Origin: Rhynchopus sp. YZ270_cl-10
Lineage: Eukaryota; Euglenozoa; Diplonemea; Diplonemida; Diplonemidae
NCBI GenBank assembly: GCA_964035575.1
Contig: OZ037866.1
Span: forward strand, 1,054,001-1,118,000
Direction of reading: 5' to 3'
DNA: 64,000 bases
Every line of letters starts with the position of its first letter. Positions within the stretch are counted from its first letter, which is position 1. The notes beneath the pieces are model-generated. The model had not been told where the DNA came from. It was given only the letters and a program-made list of their open reading frames with translations, and did not search any database. This document shows, one piece after another, positions 32,301 to 43,000 of the stretch. A program made the translations under genes and the position numbers.

Positions 32301-33197
32301 GCTGTGCCCAAAACCGACGCCCCGAAGACCGACGCTCCCAAGACTGCTGTGCCCAAGACCGACGCACCTAAGACAGATGCCCCCAAGACTGCTGTGCCCA
32401 AAACAGACGCACCCAAGACAGACGCCCCTAAGACCGATGCCCCTAAGACTAACGCACCGGACACCGACGCACCTCCAGGCAAGTCTGCTGCACCCAAGAC
32501 CGAAGCACCCAAGACCGATGCACCGAAGACCGACGCTCCCAAGACGGACGCACCAAAAACTGATGCACCGAAGACCAACCCACCCAAGACGGACGCACCG
32601 AAGACCAGCATTCCCGACACACTGACCCCTGGCCACACCCACCCGCCTGCCACCCCTGCACCACCGACAGCAGTCCCCACTGCTGTCCCTACTGCCCTCC
32701 CCACTGCAGTCCCCACTGCTGTGCCCACCGCCCTGCCGACCGCAGTCCCCACTGCTGTTCCCACTGCCGTGCCGACTGCTGAGCCGACTGCGCTGCCTGA
32801 GGGACACACCTTCGCACCAAAGACGATTGCACCGACCGTGGCACCCAAGACGGACGCGCCTAAGACAAACGAACCTGAGACCACCCTGCCTGAGGGGTCA
32901 ACCTACGCTCCGAAGGGGTCTGCACCGGTGACTGATGCCGACTCTGGCTCGGATGAGGGAGGCTCCATGCTTTGGGTGATTGGGCTGGTGATTGGTCTGA
33001 TTGCGTTGGTGGCAGTGATTGCGGGTGGCGCCTTCTACATGCTGAAGAAGCCGCCGAGCTTCAACTCCAAACAGAACCTCCCGATGGAGTCTGGCGGCAT
33101 CGATGAATCACAGCTCAGCCCTTACAACGAGATGACAGAGAACCCCGAGCCTGTCTCACCTCTCGCCGAGGAGGAGCACGAACACGCCCTGCTCTAA
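29316..33197 (+). CDS. Membrane-anchored astacin-type metalloprotease, paralogue
   Basis: The product is 1,293 residues and has the same order of parts as the protein at 20411: signal peptide, LYEGD aspartate switch, M12A domain with HEVGHTLGLAHE and SIMHY, Ig-like, EGF-like and LamG-like modules, stalk, single transmembrane helix (about 1218-1243) and short acidic tail ending ALL. All catalytic residues are present. Differences from the paralogue are scattered and few in the ectodomain, but the stalk is longer: 20 PKT units against 14, and more PTAxPT units. The frame is open back to an ATG at 29025. The sequence before 29316 lacks a signal-peptide character and its matching upstream ATG region shifts frame between the copies, so I start at MRVLAVLSAALL. 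It is probably an outward-facing surface protease. Confidence 0.9.
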   Translation: MRVLAVLSAALLVQGNVPLYEGASFDLYEGDIQMPKAGRAADVQSNAGINKASLLWPLGKVPYFIASGVTNSKNPHPSFSLSQNEPMVIGAVANWEEKTCIRFSRCVQGSCPANHVFFISDKDACNSPLGMTGANQINLSDQCGLGASIHEVGHTLGLAHEQARNDRDEFIYYDATQVKDGYGPQFDKSGPDARAIGPYNYGSIMHYDATGFTIGLKPTLIAPVPIGQREGLSPGDIEGIQFIYNDCSNDFVKPRCMVSRTTDTTHLVAYNKEWTVEFNGIYTVGTRLTITYDGTTADSTLLTTSVPAGTDLSDTATVLAKFTAPQSEAGKSFKISATFSSGGQEATCSVDVKVADSDAVCFGVPASEPTVCSSRGTCQNNPLEPCKCQTGYGGLQCLGFETCPSNFLNSFDDTIGTWSPVGDESGRETTFTAVGDGALRAKRLPEAGQAGLGMQKAAKPERVSWYMASMDDGTSVGFSMEGGNDGKTKCIAMQVQNKVMFVDSKDAPVVWEHNKYFHIDVHIDWSTSTSDLYVDGHLELKGTPFSNDCGPGLVHFWFFGNGWIDEFHMWCTGYVKMTGSMLDGLTQDDLRAGGKELTLTLVGDYDEWVDTDENKQAILDSMHSAAPAALGWNARKSEMIPLTRLNINGQKLVIGPLKADATYANSASEMVDFHLTGSMFKSGEAPQWSSHDVEFQIPGTCDGTLYKSFDTDSDKSQIMTIDTVNKKVGAGAGSLTKGYDQVYPAKNVKADSLKFFGLVQDPQQTQFGVKLVSPAGSSIPVYLGAGGYSAYELSGVFTRLEPMNSVQWYQFEVKLDWTAKTYEIFIDDKKVATDSMPADFLNIEKIVLNTFAQASLIDEMTLSCAYRAPSYNALPTCPLVGKDIIKMRIFPGSDAIAVTDEIAIVPETSTDCSTAAGDCADLGACSKSTGSMNTGKEVGDSAPIVWTAGSLSKLKAGSKYKICYKPTSTGSFVLLDDVFTTCESTAAPKTEAPKTAVPKTDAPKTDAPKTAVPKTDAPKTDAPKTAVPKTDAPKTDAPKTDAPKTNAPDTDAPPGKSAAPKTEAPKTDAPKTDAPKTDAPKTDAPKTNPPKTDAPKTSIPDTLTPGHTHPPATPAPPTAVPTAVPTALPTAVPTAVPTALPTAVPTAVPTAVPTAEPTALPEGHTFAPKTIAPTVAPKTDAPKTNEPETTLPEGSTYAPKGSAPVTDADSGSDEGGSMLWVIGLVIGLIALVAVIAGGAFYMLKKPPSFNSKQNLPMESGGIDESQLSPYNEMTENPEPVSPLAEEEHEHALL

Positions 33198-33899
33198 GGG
33201 GTGTCTTTGTTTTCTTTTTATTGGTCTCTTTTATTTTCAGAGGTACAAAAAAAAAAGCGCTTTTCTAGAAAAACGAAGAGCAAGAAAATACCCCCTTTTT
33301 TTTTGTTGAACAAATAAAGCGAAATACTGAACGAATTTTTTTTTCTTTTTTCCCCTTCTTTTTTTTGAATTCTGTGTCAGCTGCCACAAAAGAGAGATCA
33401 TTGTGATTTACTTTTTAAAAAAGCGTTTTTTTTTTTTTGTTGGTAGAGCCATCCTAGGGTATCTACACAAATACAACAATTTTTCAAAAAAAAAAAAAAG
33501 GTAAAAAGAAGGGGAAAAAACAAGAATGGAACACCCGCAGTCACAGAATTGCAAAGTGTGTTATTCAGAACTATTTTCCCACAAACTTCCTTCAACTCAT
33601 TTTCAACCCTCAGTGCCTGAGTCCTGCAGAGGGCAGGTTGCACTGTTCCCCCCTTTTTTACTTCCTTCCTTTGTCCTCCACCCTCGAAAATAAAAGCCCT
33701 CCAATGGTTGTGCAAACCCTTTTGTATTTTTTTTTGTCATCATTTATTTTCTTTTAATGCTTGGTGACAACTACCCAGCTTTTCCACGTTGCTCCCCTTC
33801 CCCTCTCCCCTCCGAAAGAACGTTATTTCTTTTTTTTTTATTCTAAAAAACTCCCCCCCATCCCTTCAAAAAAAAAGGGGGGGATACAACAGTAATTGG

Positions 33900-34794
33900 T
33901 TAGGCAATGTTAGCAATGTTAGGCAATGTTAGCAATGTTAGCAATGTTAGCAATGTTAGCAATGTTAGCAATGTTAGCAATGTTAGCAATGTTAGCAATG
34001 TTAGCAATGTTAGCAATGTTAGGCAATGTTAGCAATGTTAGCAATGTTAGCGATGTTAGGCAATGTTAGCAATGTTAGCAATGTTAGCAATGTTAGCAAT
34101 GTTAGCAATGTTAGCAATGTTAGCAATGTTAGCAATGTTAGCAATGTTAGCAATGTTAGCAATGTTAGCAATGTTAGCAATGTTAGCAATGTTAGCAATG
34201 TTAGCAATGTTAGCAATGTTAGCAATGTTAGCAATGTTAGCAATGTTAGCAATGTTAGCAATGTTAGCAATGTTAGCAATGTTAGCGATGTTAGCGATGT
34301 TAGGCAATGTTAGCAATGTTAGCAATGTTAGCAATGTTAGCAATGTTAGCAATGTTAGCAATGTTAGCAATGTTAGCAATGTTAGCAATGTTAGCAATGT
34401 TAGCAATGTTAGCAATGTTAGCAATGTTAGCAATGTTAGCAATGTTAGCAATGTTAGCAATGTTAGCAATGTTAGCAATGTTAGCAATGTTAGCAATGTT
34501 AGCAATGTTAGCAATGTTAGCAATGTTAGCAATGTTAGCAATGTTAGCAATGTTAGCAATGTTAGCAATGTTAGCAATGTTAGCAATGTTAGCAATGTTA
34601 GCAATGTTAGCAATGTTAGCAATGTTAGCAATGTTAGCAATGTTAGCAATGTTAGCAATGTTAGCAATGTTAGCAATGTTAGCAATGTTAGCAATGTTAG
34701 CAATGTTAGCGATGTTAGCGATGTTAGCGATGTTAGGCAATGTTAGCAATGTTAGCAATGTTAGCAATGTTAGCAATGTTAGCAATGTTAGCGA
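33900..34794 (+). repeat. 9-bp satellite (TTAGCAATG)n
   Basis: About 98 tandem copies of a 9-bp unit. Blocks begin with a 10-bp variant carrying GGCAATG (33903, 33922, 34022, 34059, 34303, 34736). Three of them end in one, two and three copies of the GCGATG variant. One frame reads MLA repeats and another NVS repeats, but this is simply the repeat and not a gene. Confidence 0.95.
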
Positions 34795-34981
34795 CACCTC
34801 CCCTTTTTTTCGCCAGTTGTATGCATGTTTAGGAAGGCTACTTCCTCTTTAGCCGCTCCATGGTGCAGGGCAGTCGTGTCTAGCATGTAGCCATGTTTGT
34901 CTGTTGCGCACAAAGAACGAAGAGAGACTCCGGATCTCATTGCTTCTGTGTTTCACAGAAAGCGCCTCCCCATTGCCACTT

Positions 34982-35023
34982 GTTTTGGGGGGGATTATAC
35001 AGCATACATCTGGGATTTTCTTT
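34982..35023 (+). repeat. 41-bp dispersed module, copy 2
   Basis: Counterpart of 26637-26677, same orientation. Confidence 0.65.
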
Positions 35024-35352
35024 ATTTCTTTTTCTCTCTCTCTTTTTTTTTTTTGTTCGGCGCCTCAAAAAAAAACCCCCTCTATGTTCTTTGAAAAACT
35101 GTTCTTGAAGTGGCAAGCACCCAGCTTCCCCCACTGTCTGACACATTTTTTCTTCGCTCTAGTCCTCCTTTGGAATCATGCACTGATCGGGGAGTGGTCT
35201 GGAACTGTTTCCCGTCTTTCATTTTATCCATTTTTGCTTAGGCCTAAAACAATTTTTTTTTTTGCCACTTTTTATTGGTTCCTTTTTTTTTTTTCAAGGT
35301 GACCAAACACGGGAGTGGGCTCATATTTACCCAACTTTTTCGTTTTTTTTTT

Positions 35353-35414
35353 GGGTACATTTAGTGCACCCTATTATACCATCTATTCAGTAGAATAGTT
35401 AGTATATGAAACAA
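35353..35414 (+). repeat. 62-bp dispersed module, copy 2
   Basis: Identical to 2658-2719. It follows directly after a member of the dispersed same-strand motif family at 35298-35340. Confidence 0.7.
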
Positions 35415-35662
35415 GTTTTTTTTTTCTCAATCAGATGTATAGCACAAATGGCTGTAGGATTGCATGATTGGGGACCACCCAGTGTGTACCGGTCATACCA
35501 AAGGTACACTGTTTGTATTTGAAGTCAAACTGTTTTCTTTCTCCAACCGATTTCTATTGAACGAAAACGACAACCCCCATTTCGATATTGTTTTCTGTGT
35601 TTCCACCCCACCTCTAAAATTTACAAAGGAAAAAGAAGGATTATATGTTGTGCAACTAAATG

Positions 35663-35714
35663 CATACTGTGGGTGTTATAACGTTATCGATAACGTTATA
35701 ACACCCACAGTATG
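35663..35714. repeat. 52-bp perfect palindrome
   Basis: Two 26-bp arms meet at ATCGAT with no spacer and no mismatch. The arm begins CATACTGTGGGTGTTATAAC. It could extrude as a cruciform or be a protein-binding site. I see no larger element around it. Confidence 0.9.
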
Positions 35715-37202
35715 TAAATGTAAACATTTTTTTTTTTTTGTTTTCGGCTCGCCACACTCTGCAACCGATTCAAAAATCATGTGATATGATTTTCTAATGT
35801 TATGCAAAAAAAACGTTACCATGACAAATTCATTATATCTCTGAAGCTTTCTGGATTTCTCAAAATTATTGTAGCGGTTTAGATTCTCGAATTTCATCTG
35901 AAATTATTCCAGAGACGAGATCAAAACACGCACGATTTTTTTTTTTCCATCGTAAGAGCACAAAGCAAAAATTACAAAATCCTTTCATAAAACTTATTCA
36001 TAAAATACCCCTTTTTTTTCAACTGCGTCCAACAAGCATTTTTGCATGCAACACTTCACTTTTTTTCATCAAATTCTTTTTCCTTTTTTGGGGGTCTCTT
36101 TTTTTGAGACCTCTTCCAGTCAAAAATTCTGCAAAAAAAAAAAAAGACACAACCAGGCCAGTGTGCACTTCTCTTTCCTGCGCCATTCTATGTGACGCTG
36201 AAGTCGCAAAAAACATGCTTCCCAGATTCAAAAAAAAGAAAGAATTCTTTAAATTAAAAGAAGGGAGGCGGGCTGGCTTGGTGGAGTTTTTTTTTTAAAG
36301 AGGTTGCCTTACCGCCTTGTACGAGGAAGGGTAAGGTGGAAGGTACATCTCACAAAAAAAAAAGACTTCTTTTTTTTTTTTTTTTGCAGGAAAAAGATAA
36401 GTTGATAGATGAACAACAGGGGGAAAAGGATTCCCATTTGCTCGACGGCGAAAAAAAATGTCGTTTTTTTTTATTTCCTTTTCGTAGTAGACAACCGTTT
36501 TTTTTTCTTTGTTTTTTCGGCTACAAATTTGTAGCAAACAAATCATATATCAACTCCCAAACCCATTTGTGTTGTTGGCGACAAAGTAAAAATAGTTGTT
36601 TTTTCTTCTGCGTGTGTTATTTTTATTTTTATTTTTTTTTTGTGAAAAGCCAACTATTTTCTGTGAATGGGGTTTTGACAGGTAGAATAGGAAGTGCTAC
36701 GTATCTCGTTTGCAATGCCTTAAACCCGAAGCTCCATGAAGGGGGAAAAAAAAAAATGGACATTTGTATGTGTTCGGGTGTCTGCGCCCGATGAACGTTG
36801 AGGCGTTTGCACTCCTTTTGTTTAGGCTAAGTAATAAGAAGAAATATCAACTATTTTTTTTAAAAAATGAAACACCCCCCTTTCTTTGTATTCGTTGTTT
36901 GTTGTTTGTTAATCGCATCCATCCGTGAGTAAGACTCATGACAACCGACGAAACGTCTGTCGTGTCCAGATGTATTGTATACTCGTACAAAAAGAAATGT
37001 GGAGATTGCACAAGCTGTGTCAACACAAACCGAGGCAACTACACCACAACAATTTATCAAAAAAATCAAAAAAAGACATTGTGTAGTTCCCGGCTACTCT
37101 CCACGCTCTTTTTGTACATTTTTTTTCTCTCGAACGGATGAATTTAAAAGCACAGAGGCGAAGGTGCGTCTTGCAAAAAAAAAAAAAAACATTTTTTTTT
37201 CG

Positions 37203-37900
37203 GAACACTCATCGAAGCCAACATCGTGAGCAAGCCTCATCCCTTCGGGTCGTCTCTCTATCGCTACTCTTCACCCAAGATTTGCCTCAAACGTTTTAGT
37301 TAAAGAGAAATATGCAAATTCATCTTTCAACTTCTCTGAGGAAATGATCTGTGTGCCTTACAGTGTCCCTGTAAGCAACTCCAAAGGTAACTCTCTCTGG
37401 GGGTTTGATAACCTGCGGAGTGTCAAATGCCTGCGTCCCAGAGGCGTTATGCACTATCAGCGTCACATTCTGCCCTCAGTTTACAGGATGATGCTAAAAG
37501 GATCTAAAAACGGGTTTTGCGACACATCCTCGCATTGAAAGAGAGACGCTAGTATTCTGTGATCTGTGGTAGACTGAAGAGCATCCCTACGAAGAGCATG
37601 CCTTTCGAAGACTTCACCACAATCAAAAGCTTGCCTTTTTATTTTTTCTTTTTTCCTATGAGTCTGGTGTGGTCAAAGGTCCCATGCATCGCAAAAGACT
37701 TTGTAAAAACTAGGCACGGTTTTTATTATTTTTCAAGTCAAATTTACCTCTGATCACACCAGTCTGCTGAGTTTTCGCAAAACAATTTTTTTTTTAAAAG
37801 CGAGATGTCTGGCCAGTCAGGTCAGTTTGTCGTATTTTTCTTTTTCAAACCCACAGTTTTTTTGATTGTGACCAAAGCGCTTGAGGCTTAGGTTCATCTC
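37203..37900 (+). repeat. Duplicated spacer block, copy 2
   Basis: Counterpart of 27777-28990 without the 506-bp insertion. The empty position is near 37690. Confidence 0.75.
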
Positions 37901-38644
37901 ATAAATTGGTCCATCTATGTCAACTATTTTCATTTTTTGAACGAGACGGTGATTAAGTTCATCTTCTTTCAAAAAAATGAAAAAAATATCCCCACATTTT
38001 TATTTTTTCTGAAAATATGAGACCCTCTTTCCTTTTCTTTTAAAATTGGAAATTTTCTTTCGTGCAGGTTCTCTTTTTCTTTTTCTTTTCTTTTTCTGAT
38101 ATTTTGAAAACGTTGTTGTATCAACCTTTGAAGTCACCCAAGGATGCGCTCCAACTTTTTTGTTTTGTTTTCTTTTTTTTCTTTTTTTCTTTTGCTGAGA
38201 TGTTATGTTGTCTTACAAGAAGTTACATTACTGTCTCTTTTGAGTTTTCCTTTGATTCTCCGTTTTTCTCTTTTCTCCCTACATACCCCCCTTTTGGTTT
38301 GCACTTCCTCTTCCACAAAAAACCCCAGCCATTTTTCTAATTGCCTCTTCTGTTCAAGAGAGCTGGGGGGGGCAGTCGGGAGCTTCGTGTGGGGAGTGGT
38401 ACCCACCCACTCCTTCTCTCTCTTCCCGATTACCCCCCTCTCTTGTTCATGAAGAAGCCGGTAGAAGAAAAAAAAAATCTCCCTCTTTTTCCTCTTTTTT
38501 CCTCTCAAACAAAAGAACCCTACAACAAAGCGCCCCTCTGTTTTCCTAATTTAATTATTCCGAAAACAGAGACAAAAAAAATTGAAGAAAAAAAAAAATC
38601 AAAAAAAAGGTCTTTTTTTTTTCCCCTCTCCCAAACCTCCCCTA

Positions 38645-38646
<2 letters not shown>

Positions 38647-38675
<29 letters not shown>

Positions 38676-39300
38676 GTACTCAGGTAGCTACGTAGCCTTC
38701 AGGGAGGCAATCGTGTGCTAATACAGAAAGTATCAGTCAAGGCTGTCCTTACAGACGCATGCCAAAGCGGCCGCCACATGGGTGTGGACTTTAGATTGAA
38801 GTTTCATCATTGTACTAGCCCAGGGAGGGTTCCCGGCTACCGGCGAGGTCTCTTCCAATCCGTTCCCTAGTTTCCTAGGGGGGCCTCCTTGGCTTCACTG
38901 GCTAGGGCTCTGCAGGTCCCTCCACACATGTTGTGTGCCTGCCTTCAGCACCCAGGGTAGCATACCCAGCACCTTTTACCCTCAGGTCAGACCTTCATAG
39001 AGTTTCAGGAGGAGTGCCACAAAAGGGCCCCCGGATGCAATTTAACGTCCAGCCCAGGACGACATCTTTTCTTTTAAAAAAAAAATTGCTGAACAGCTCA
39101 ACAGCGAATCTAACGGTCCACAGAGGTCAGAGGTCTGCACAACCTTCTCCTGAGTCCCCCACACGGCCTCCCTCGGGCCCACACGGGTCCCCTCGTAGTC
39201 CAACAGGGCTCCCGCGAGCAAAAAACCCAGCGGGAGTGGTGAGACATCTTATTATGGACGGTGAAGAGACTATCGGGATAGTACACTCAATTTGGCTCAA
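38647..39300 (-). mobile_element. Possible retroposed GC-rich segment with T tract
   Basis: A run of about 29 T (38647-38675) is followed by some 600 bp of GC-richer DNA unlike the spacer. On the minus strand this reads as a sequence ending in poly-A, as a SINE or processed pseudogene would. No family is recognised and no target duplication found. Confidence 0.25.
38783..38990 (+). repeat. GC-rich repeat, copy 1
   Basis: It contains GGGAGGGTTCCCGGCTACCG, then TTTCCTAGGGGG, then GGCTTCACTGGCTAGGGCTC, and resembles 39441-39598 with indels. Function unknown. Confidence 0.6.
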
Positions 39301-39440
39301 TCTATGAACGGAGAGATTTTTTTTTTGGCCTCAAAGAGGTTCAGGCTATTATATACGATTTTTTTCCTTACCAAAAGTGCAAAAAAAGTGAGGTTGCTAT
39401 TCCTGAGGGGGCTGCAGGCACGGAGGGGCTTTTTTGGAAG

Positions 39441-39598
39441 GAGTGGACTTAAGTTTGAAGTATCATCGTTGTCCAGGGAGGGTTCCCGGCTACCGGCTAG
39501 TTTCCTAGGGGGCCTCATGGCTTCACTGGCTAGGGCTCCAGCAGGTCCCACACATGCACTGTGCCTGACTTTCCCAGCACCTTTCACCCCTTCAGGAG
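39441..39598 (+). repeat. GC-rich repeat, copy 2
   Basis: A shorter copy of 38783-38990 in the same orientation. It is followed by two copies of a GCGGAGCAAAAAA ... ATGGCGCCGCAGGC module (about 39616-39655 and 39725-39760). Confidence 0.6.
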
Positions 39599-40048
39599 GA
39601 GCACTCTATTTTTTTTGCGGAGCAAAAAAAAATAATATAAAATGGCGCCGCAGGCGGAAAAAAATTGGGGTACGGTGTAAAAATCTAGCCTTTTACACCA
39701 CAGAGTCACTCAACGAACCCTTTTTTGCGGAGCAAAAAAGGAAAAATGGCGCCGCAGGCAAAAATTTTTTGGGTACAGCCTGTATGGTACGGGATTCATG
39801 GTGCGGTCAGCAGCCCAGTTCCCCAAAAAATGCAAAAAATTTTTTCTCCAAATCTGCAAATTTTTTTTTTTTTTTTCAAAACTGAGGTTTGGCCTCAGTT
39901 CTACTACGGTGTATAAATCTCTGAAGAGGTTTCCTCTTCACGAGGTAGTCCGTGGGCGCGACAGAATATTTTTTGCACAACTTTACGCACAAAGTGAGTC
40001 TCACAAACTCTCACAAAAAACTCTCACAGCCTGTTTGCCGTGTCTCAC

Positions 40049-40050
40049 AG
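40049..40050 (+). promoter_or_regulatory. Candidate 3' splice (acceptor) AG
   Basis: CTGTTTGCCGTGTCTCACAG ends 10 bp before the start codon at 40061. The tract is less pyrimidine-rich than at the other genes, so this is the weakest such site. Confidence 0.2.
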
Positions 40051-40060
40051 ACGATCATAG

Positions 40061-43000
40061 ATGGCCCCAACTCCAATACATTTAAAAAAACTCACCAAAA
40101 ACCTACCACCAGGCACACCCAATGACAACAATGCACCGAGCAGGACCGTGCCCCCTGTTCTCCAATGTACCCCTCTCCCGGGGGCTCTTCTCCCTCCCCT
40201 ATGCACATACTCTTTTCTCCTCCTCCTCTCTCTCTCTCTCGCCCCTTCTTGCACCTCCAGCATAGTCACCCCTGAACGCACCGCATTGTGGCCAGGTGGG
40301 CAGATTCCTTATTACATCGAGACGACATTGGCTGTGTCGGGGTTTCCTTTGCAGGCTTCGGACGTACGTATTGCAGCAGCGATAGACGAATGGCAACGTA
40401 CAACGTGTTTGGAGTTTATTGAATGCGATAAAGCAAGCTGTCCAAACTTCCGAATTCAATTTTTCGCAGATTCATCCTGCACGATATCAGGCATCGGGAG
40501 AAGAATTCAAAACCAAATCAATCTCTCCCCACAATGCACCACAGGGGACATCCTCACCCTTCTCGGCACCGCAATCGGACTTCTCCCTGAACACAACAGA
40601 ATCGACCGTGATGTGTACATTAGTGTTGACAGTTCGGATGTTTCTTTAGAAAAAACCAACGGAAATCTCCTGACACCCTATGACTATCAAAGCATCATGC
40701 ACGCAGGACCATTTTCTCATGTTTCCGATGGTGCTGCCTTTCGTGCTGCGATCACTGCACCGGTTGCGGTTGGTTTGAAACAAGGTGTGTCCATTCGAGA
40801 TGCGGAGGGTGTTAACCACGTCTACCGTTCATGCAGGGGGCCGGAATACACTCCTTTAACGATGAGTTGTTCAAAACCATCGAAAAATACCTTAGAAGTT
40901 GGACAGCCATGGACCGTAACGTTCTGGGGATTTGCTGCAGAATCTGCGGATGTACTGCTCTCTACTGACCAAACGCTGACTACACTTCCTTCAAATTATA
41001 CTATTCTTGTAGACCGGGTTGATGGGGTGGGGTATGCTACATTGACCATTACCCCCGCTGGGGGTGACGTTGGGCGTCAATTTTCCATAACCATGAAGGC
41101 ACGCACGACGCTCCCTACTACCGAAGAAGCCGTATTATCCATCGACTTTGATGCTGTAGATGCAAAGCTTTGCTTTGGTATGAGCCCTTCTACTTCATGC
41201 AATAATGAGCCCTGCTCTGATACCAATATTTGTAGTTGTGGTGCTACGCTAAGCGGAACAACATGCGAATCACCAAAAGACTGCACCTCATCTCTACGCT
41301 ATGGGTTTGAAGACGGCGCGGGCATGGGGAGACCCTATATCATCAACGCTGTTGCGTTCTTTACTCAAGCAAAAAGCGCGTTTGGTGGCACCTCCATGCG
41401 TCTAGGGCAAGGTTCCGTCTTAGGCTCGCTCTCCTTCAAAACAGTCAGCTCTACCGACACAGCGGAGCAATACGGAAAGATATCCTTTTATTTAAACCTA
41501 GATGACACTGTAGACGCCCGCTTTGCGTTTGATGTGCTGGATGGGTCAAATAGCTGTTTCGCATTGGAGCGTCGTGGTACCGGATGGTTCTTCGGCGGAA
41601 ACAATATGGTCGTCACTGAAGTACGCGGCCGCTTCATTTTGATTGACATTCTGATCAATTGGGTGTCCCGCTCCGCAATGCTGCATATGAACGGTGTGCT
41701 CCTCACCCCGACAGCGACGCTAACTGCAGGGGTCTGCCTCTCTGGTGCCACCAATATCGATATCAGCGGAACCTACGCGCACATTGACGAGCTTTCTTTG
41801 TTCTGCGGGGCCTATGTGCAGGCCTCAGGTTCCGCTTTTCCCTCTATCTCCCAAGAACGCTTTGCTGCAGGAGGTGCGGTAATCAGTCTTACCTTAGAAG
41901 GAAAACAGTGGGAGGCTGCTACACCCGATGCATTGGTCGGAATGGTGAAGGAGGATGTAAAGTCCGATGCGGTTCCAACGATGTGGAGTGCTGCAATGCG
42001 TGATGCAGTGTTGCCTGTTGGGAGCGCTGTGGTGTCGGGGCAGACGCTGTCGGTTACGTTTGGCGCTGCGGGTGTGGGGAGAAACAGCTTCACAGAGTGG
42101 TTCTATTTAGGCGAGGTGATGCTGAAGGAGGACCTAGGGGATATGCCGTTGGAGGTGGCAGGTGATTGTGGGTCTCCTAGTGTTGAATCGTTTGAAGCGG
42201 TGCCGACAAATTTTGTGGCGTCGTACACGATCGACACTGCGGTGAAGAAGGTGGGCACAGCCTCCGCGAAGCTCGCGAACGGTAGGAAGCAGACGTTCCC
42301 TTGGTACCCGAGGCACCCTTCGGCGATATCGTATTATGTGCGCGATGCAACGAATGTGGGGCAGACTGTGTTGGAGCTGGCGTCAGCCTCTGAAACAGTC
42401 AAAATCTTTTTTGGTTTTGCCAATCAGATCTATGTCATGTCCGGGTCACAGCACGCTCCGCCGTACACCGTTACCGATGCAAACGCGTGGTACCACATTG
42501 AGGCAAGGTTTGACTGGTCAGATGCGGTGTGGGAGATGGTGGTGTACATCGATGGGGTGGCGCAGATCACTGCACCCTTGCCCGCTGTGGCTGACTTCAA
42601 TTGGATTACTGGAATCACCATGGAAACGCAGGGCGACGAAACGTACCTCGACGAGCTCAAAATATCCTGCCCAGAGGTAAAACCACGCCTCACACAGACA
42701 CCCTGCCGAGCAATGAACATATTTTCTACAACCTTCACCTTCTCCGGCGGATCCTATATCCTATCTACAGAGGACTACGCGGTGTTGCTCCCCTCTACTA
42801 CTACTTCATGCACCGGAGTGACCTGCGCAAATGGAATCGTTTGTTCACAAAATTCTGGTACATTACTGTACGGAAAGAAGAATTTCAGGCAAAACGAGGT
42901 GCAATGGGCAGCAGGGAGGCTGGCACAGCTGGATCAGAGTGCGGTGGGGTTTAAAATGTGTTACTATGTTGTTTCCGCCGCGGAGATGGTGCTTCTTGAT

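Larger units (their letters stand above)
29194..33815 (+). repeat. Duplicated astacin unit B
   Basis: This is the counterpart of 20286-25650 with a compact 3' spacer. It provides insertion-free comparison sites for DNA that is extra in unit A. Confidence 0.75.
33198..40048. other. Long spacer with satellite and repeats
   Basis: No confident gene. It contains the 9-bp satellite (33900-34794), dispersed modules (34982-35023, 35353-35414), a 52-bp palindrome (35663-35714), the second copy of the duplicated block (37203-37900), long T tracts, and a GC-richer repeat pair (38783-39598). Confidence 0.6.

Noticed and set aside
33900-34794. Telomeric or subtelomeric repeat
   Set aside because: The unit TTAGCAATG is not a known telomere type, and the array is internal with genes on both sides.
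34019-34852. Long open frames reading MLA, NVS or LLT repeats
   Set aside because: They are translations of the 9-bp satellite in every frame and strand, with no other sequence.
38933-39307. 124-codon frame in the GC-rich island
   Set aside because: Low-complexity Pro/Arg/Ser composition with no start context or similarity; the island is better described as a repeat.
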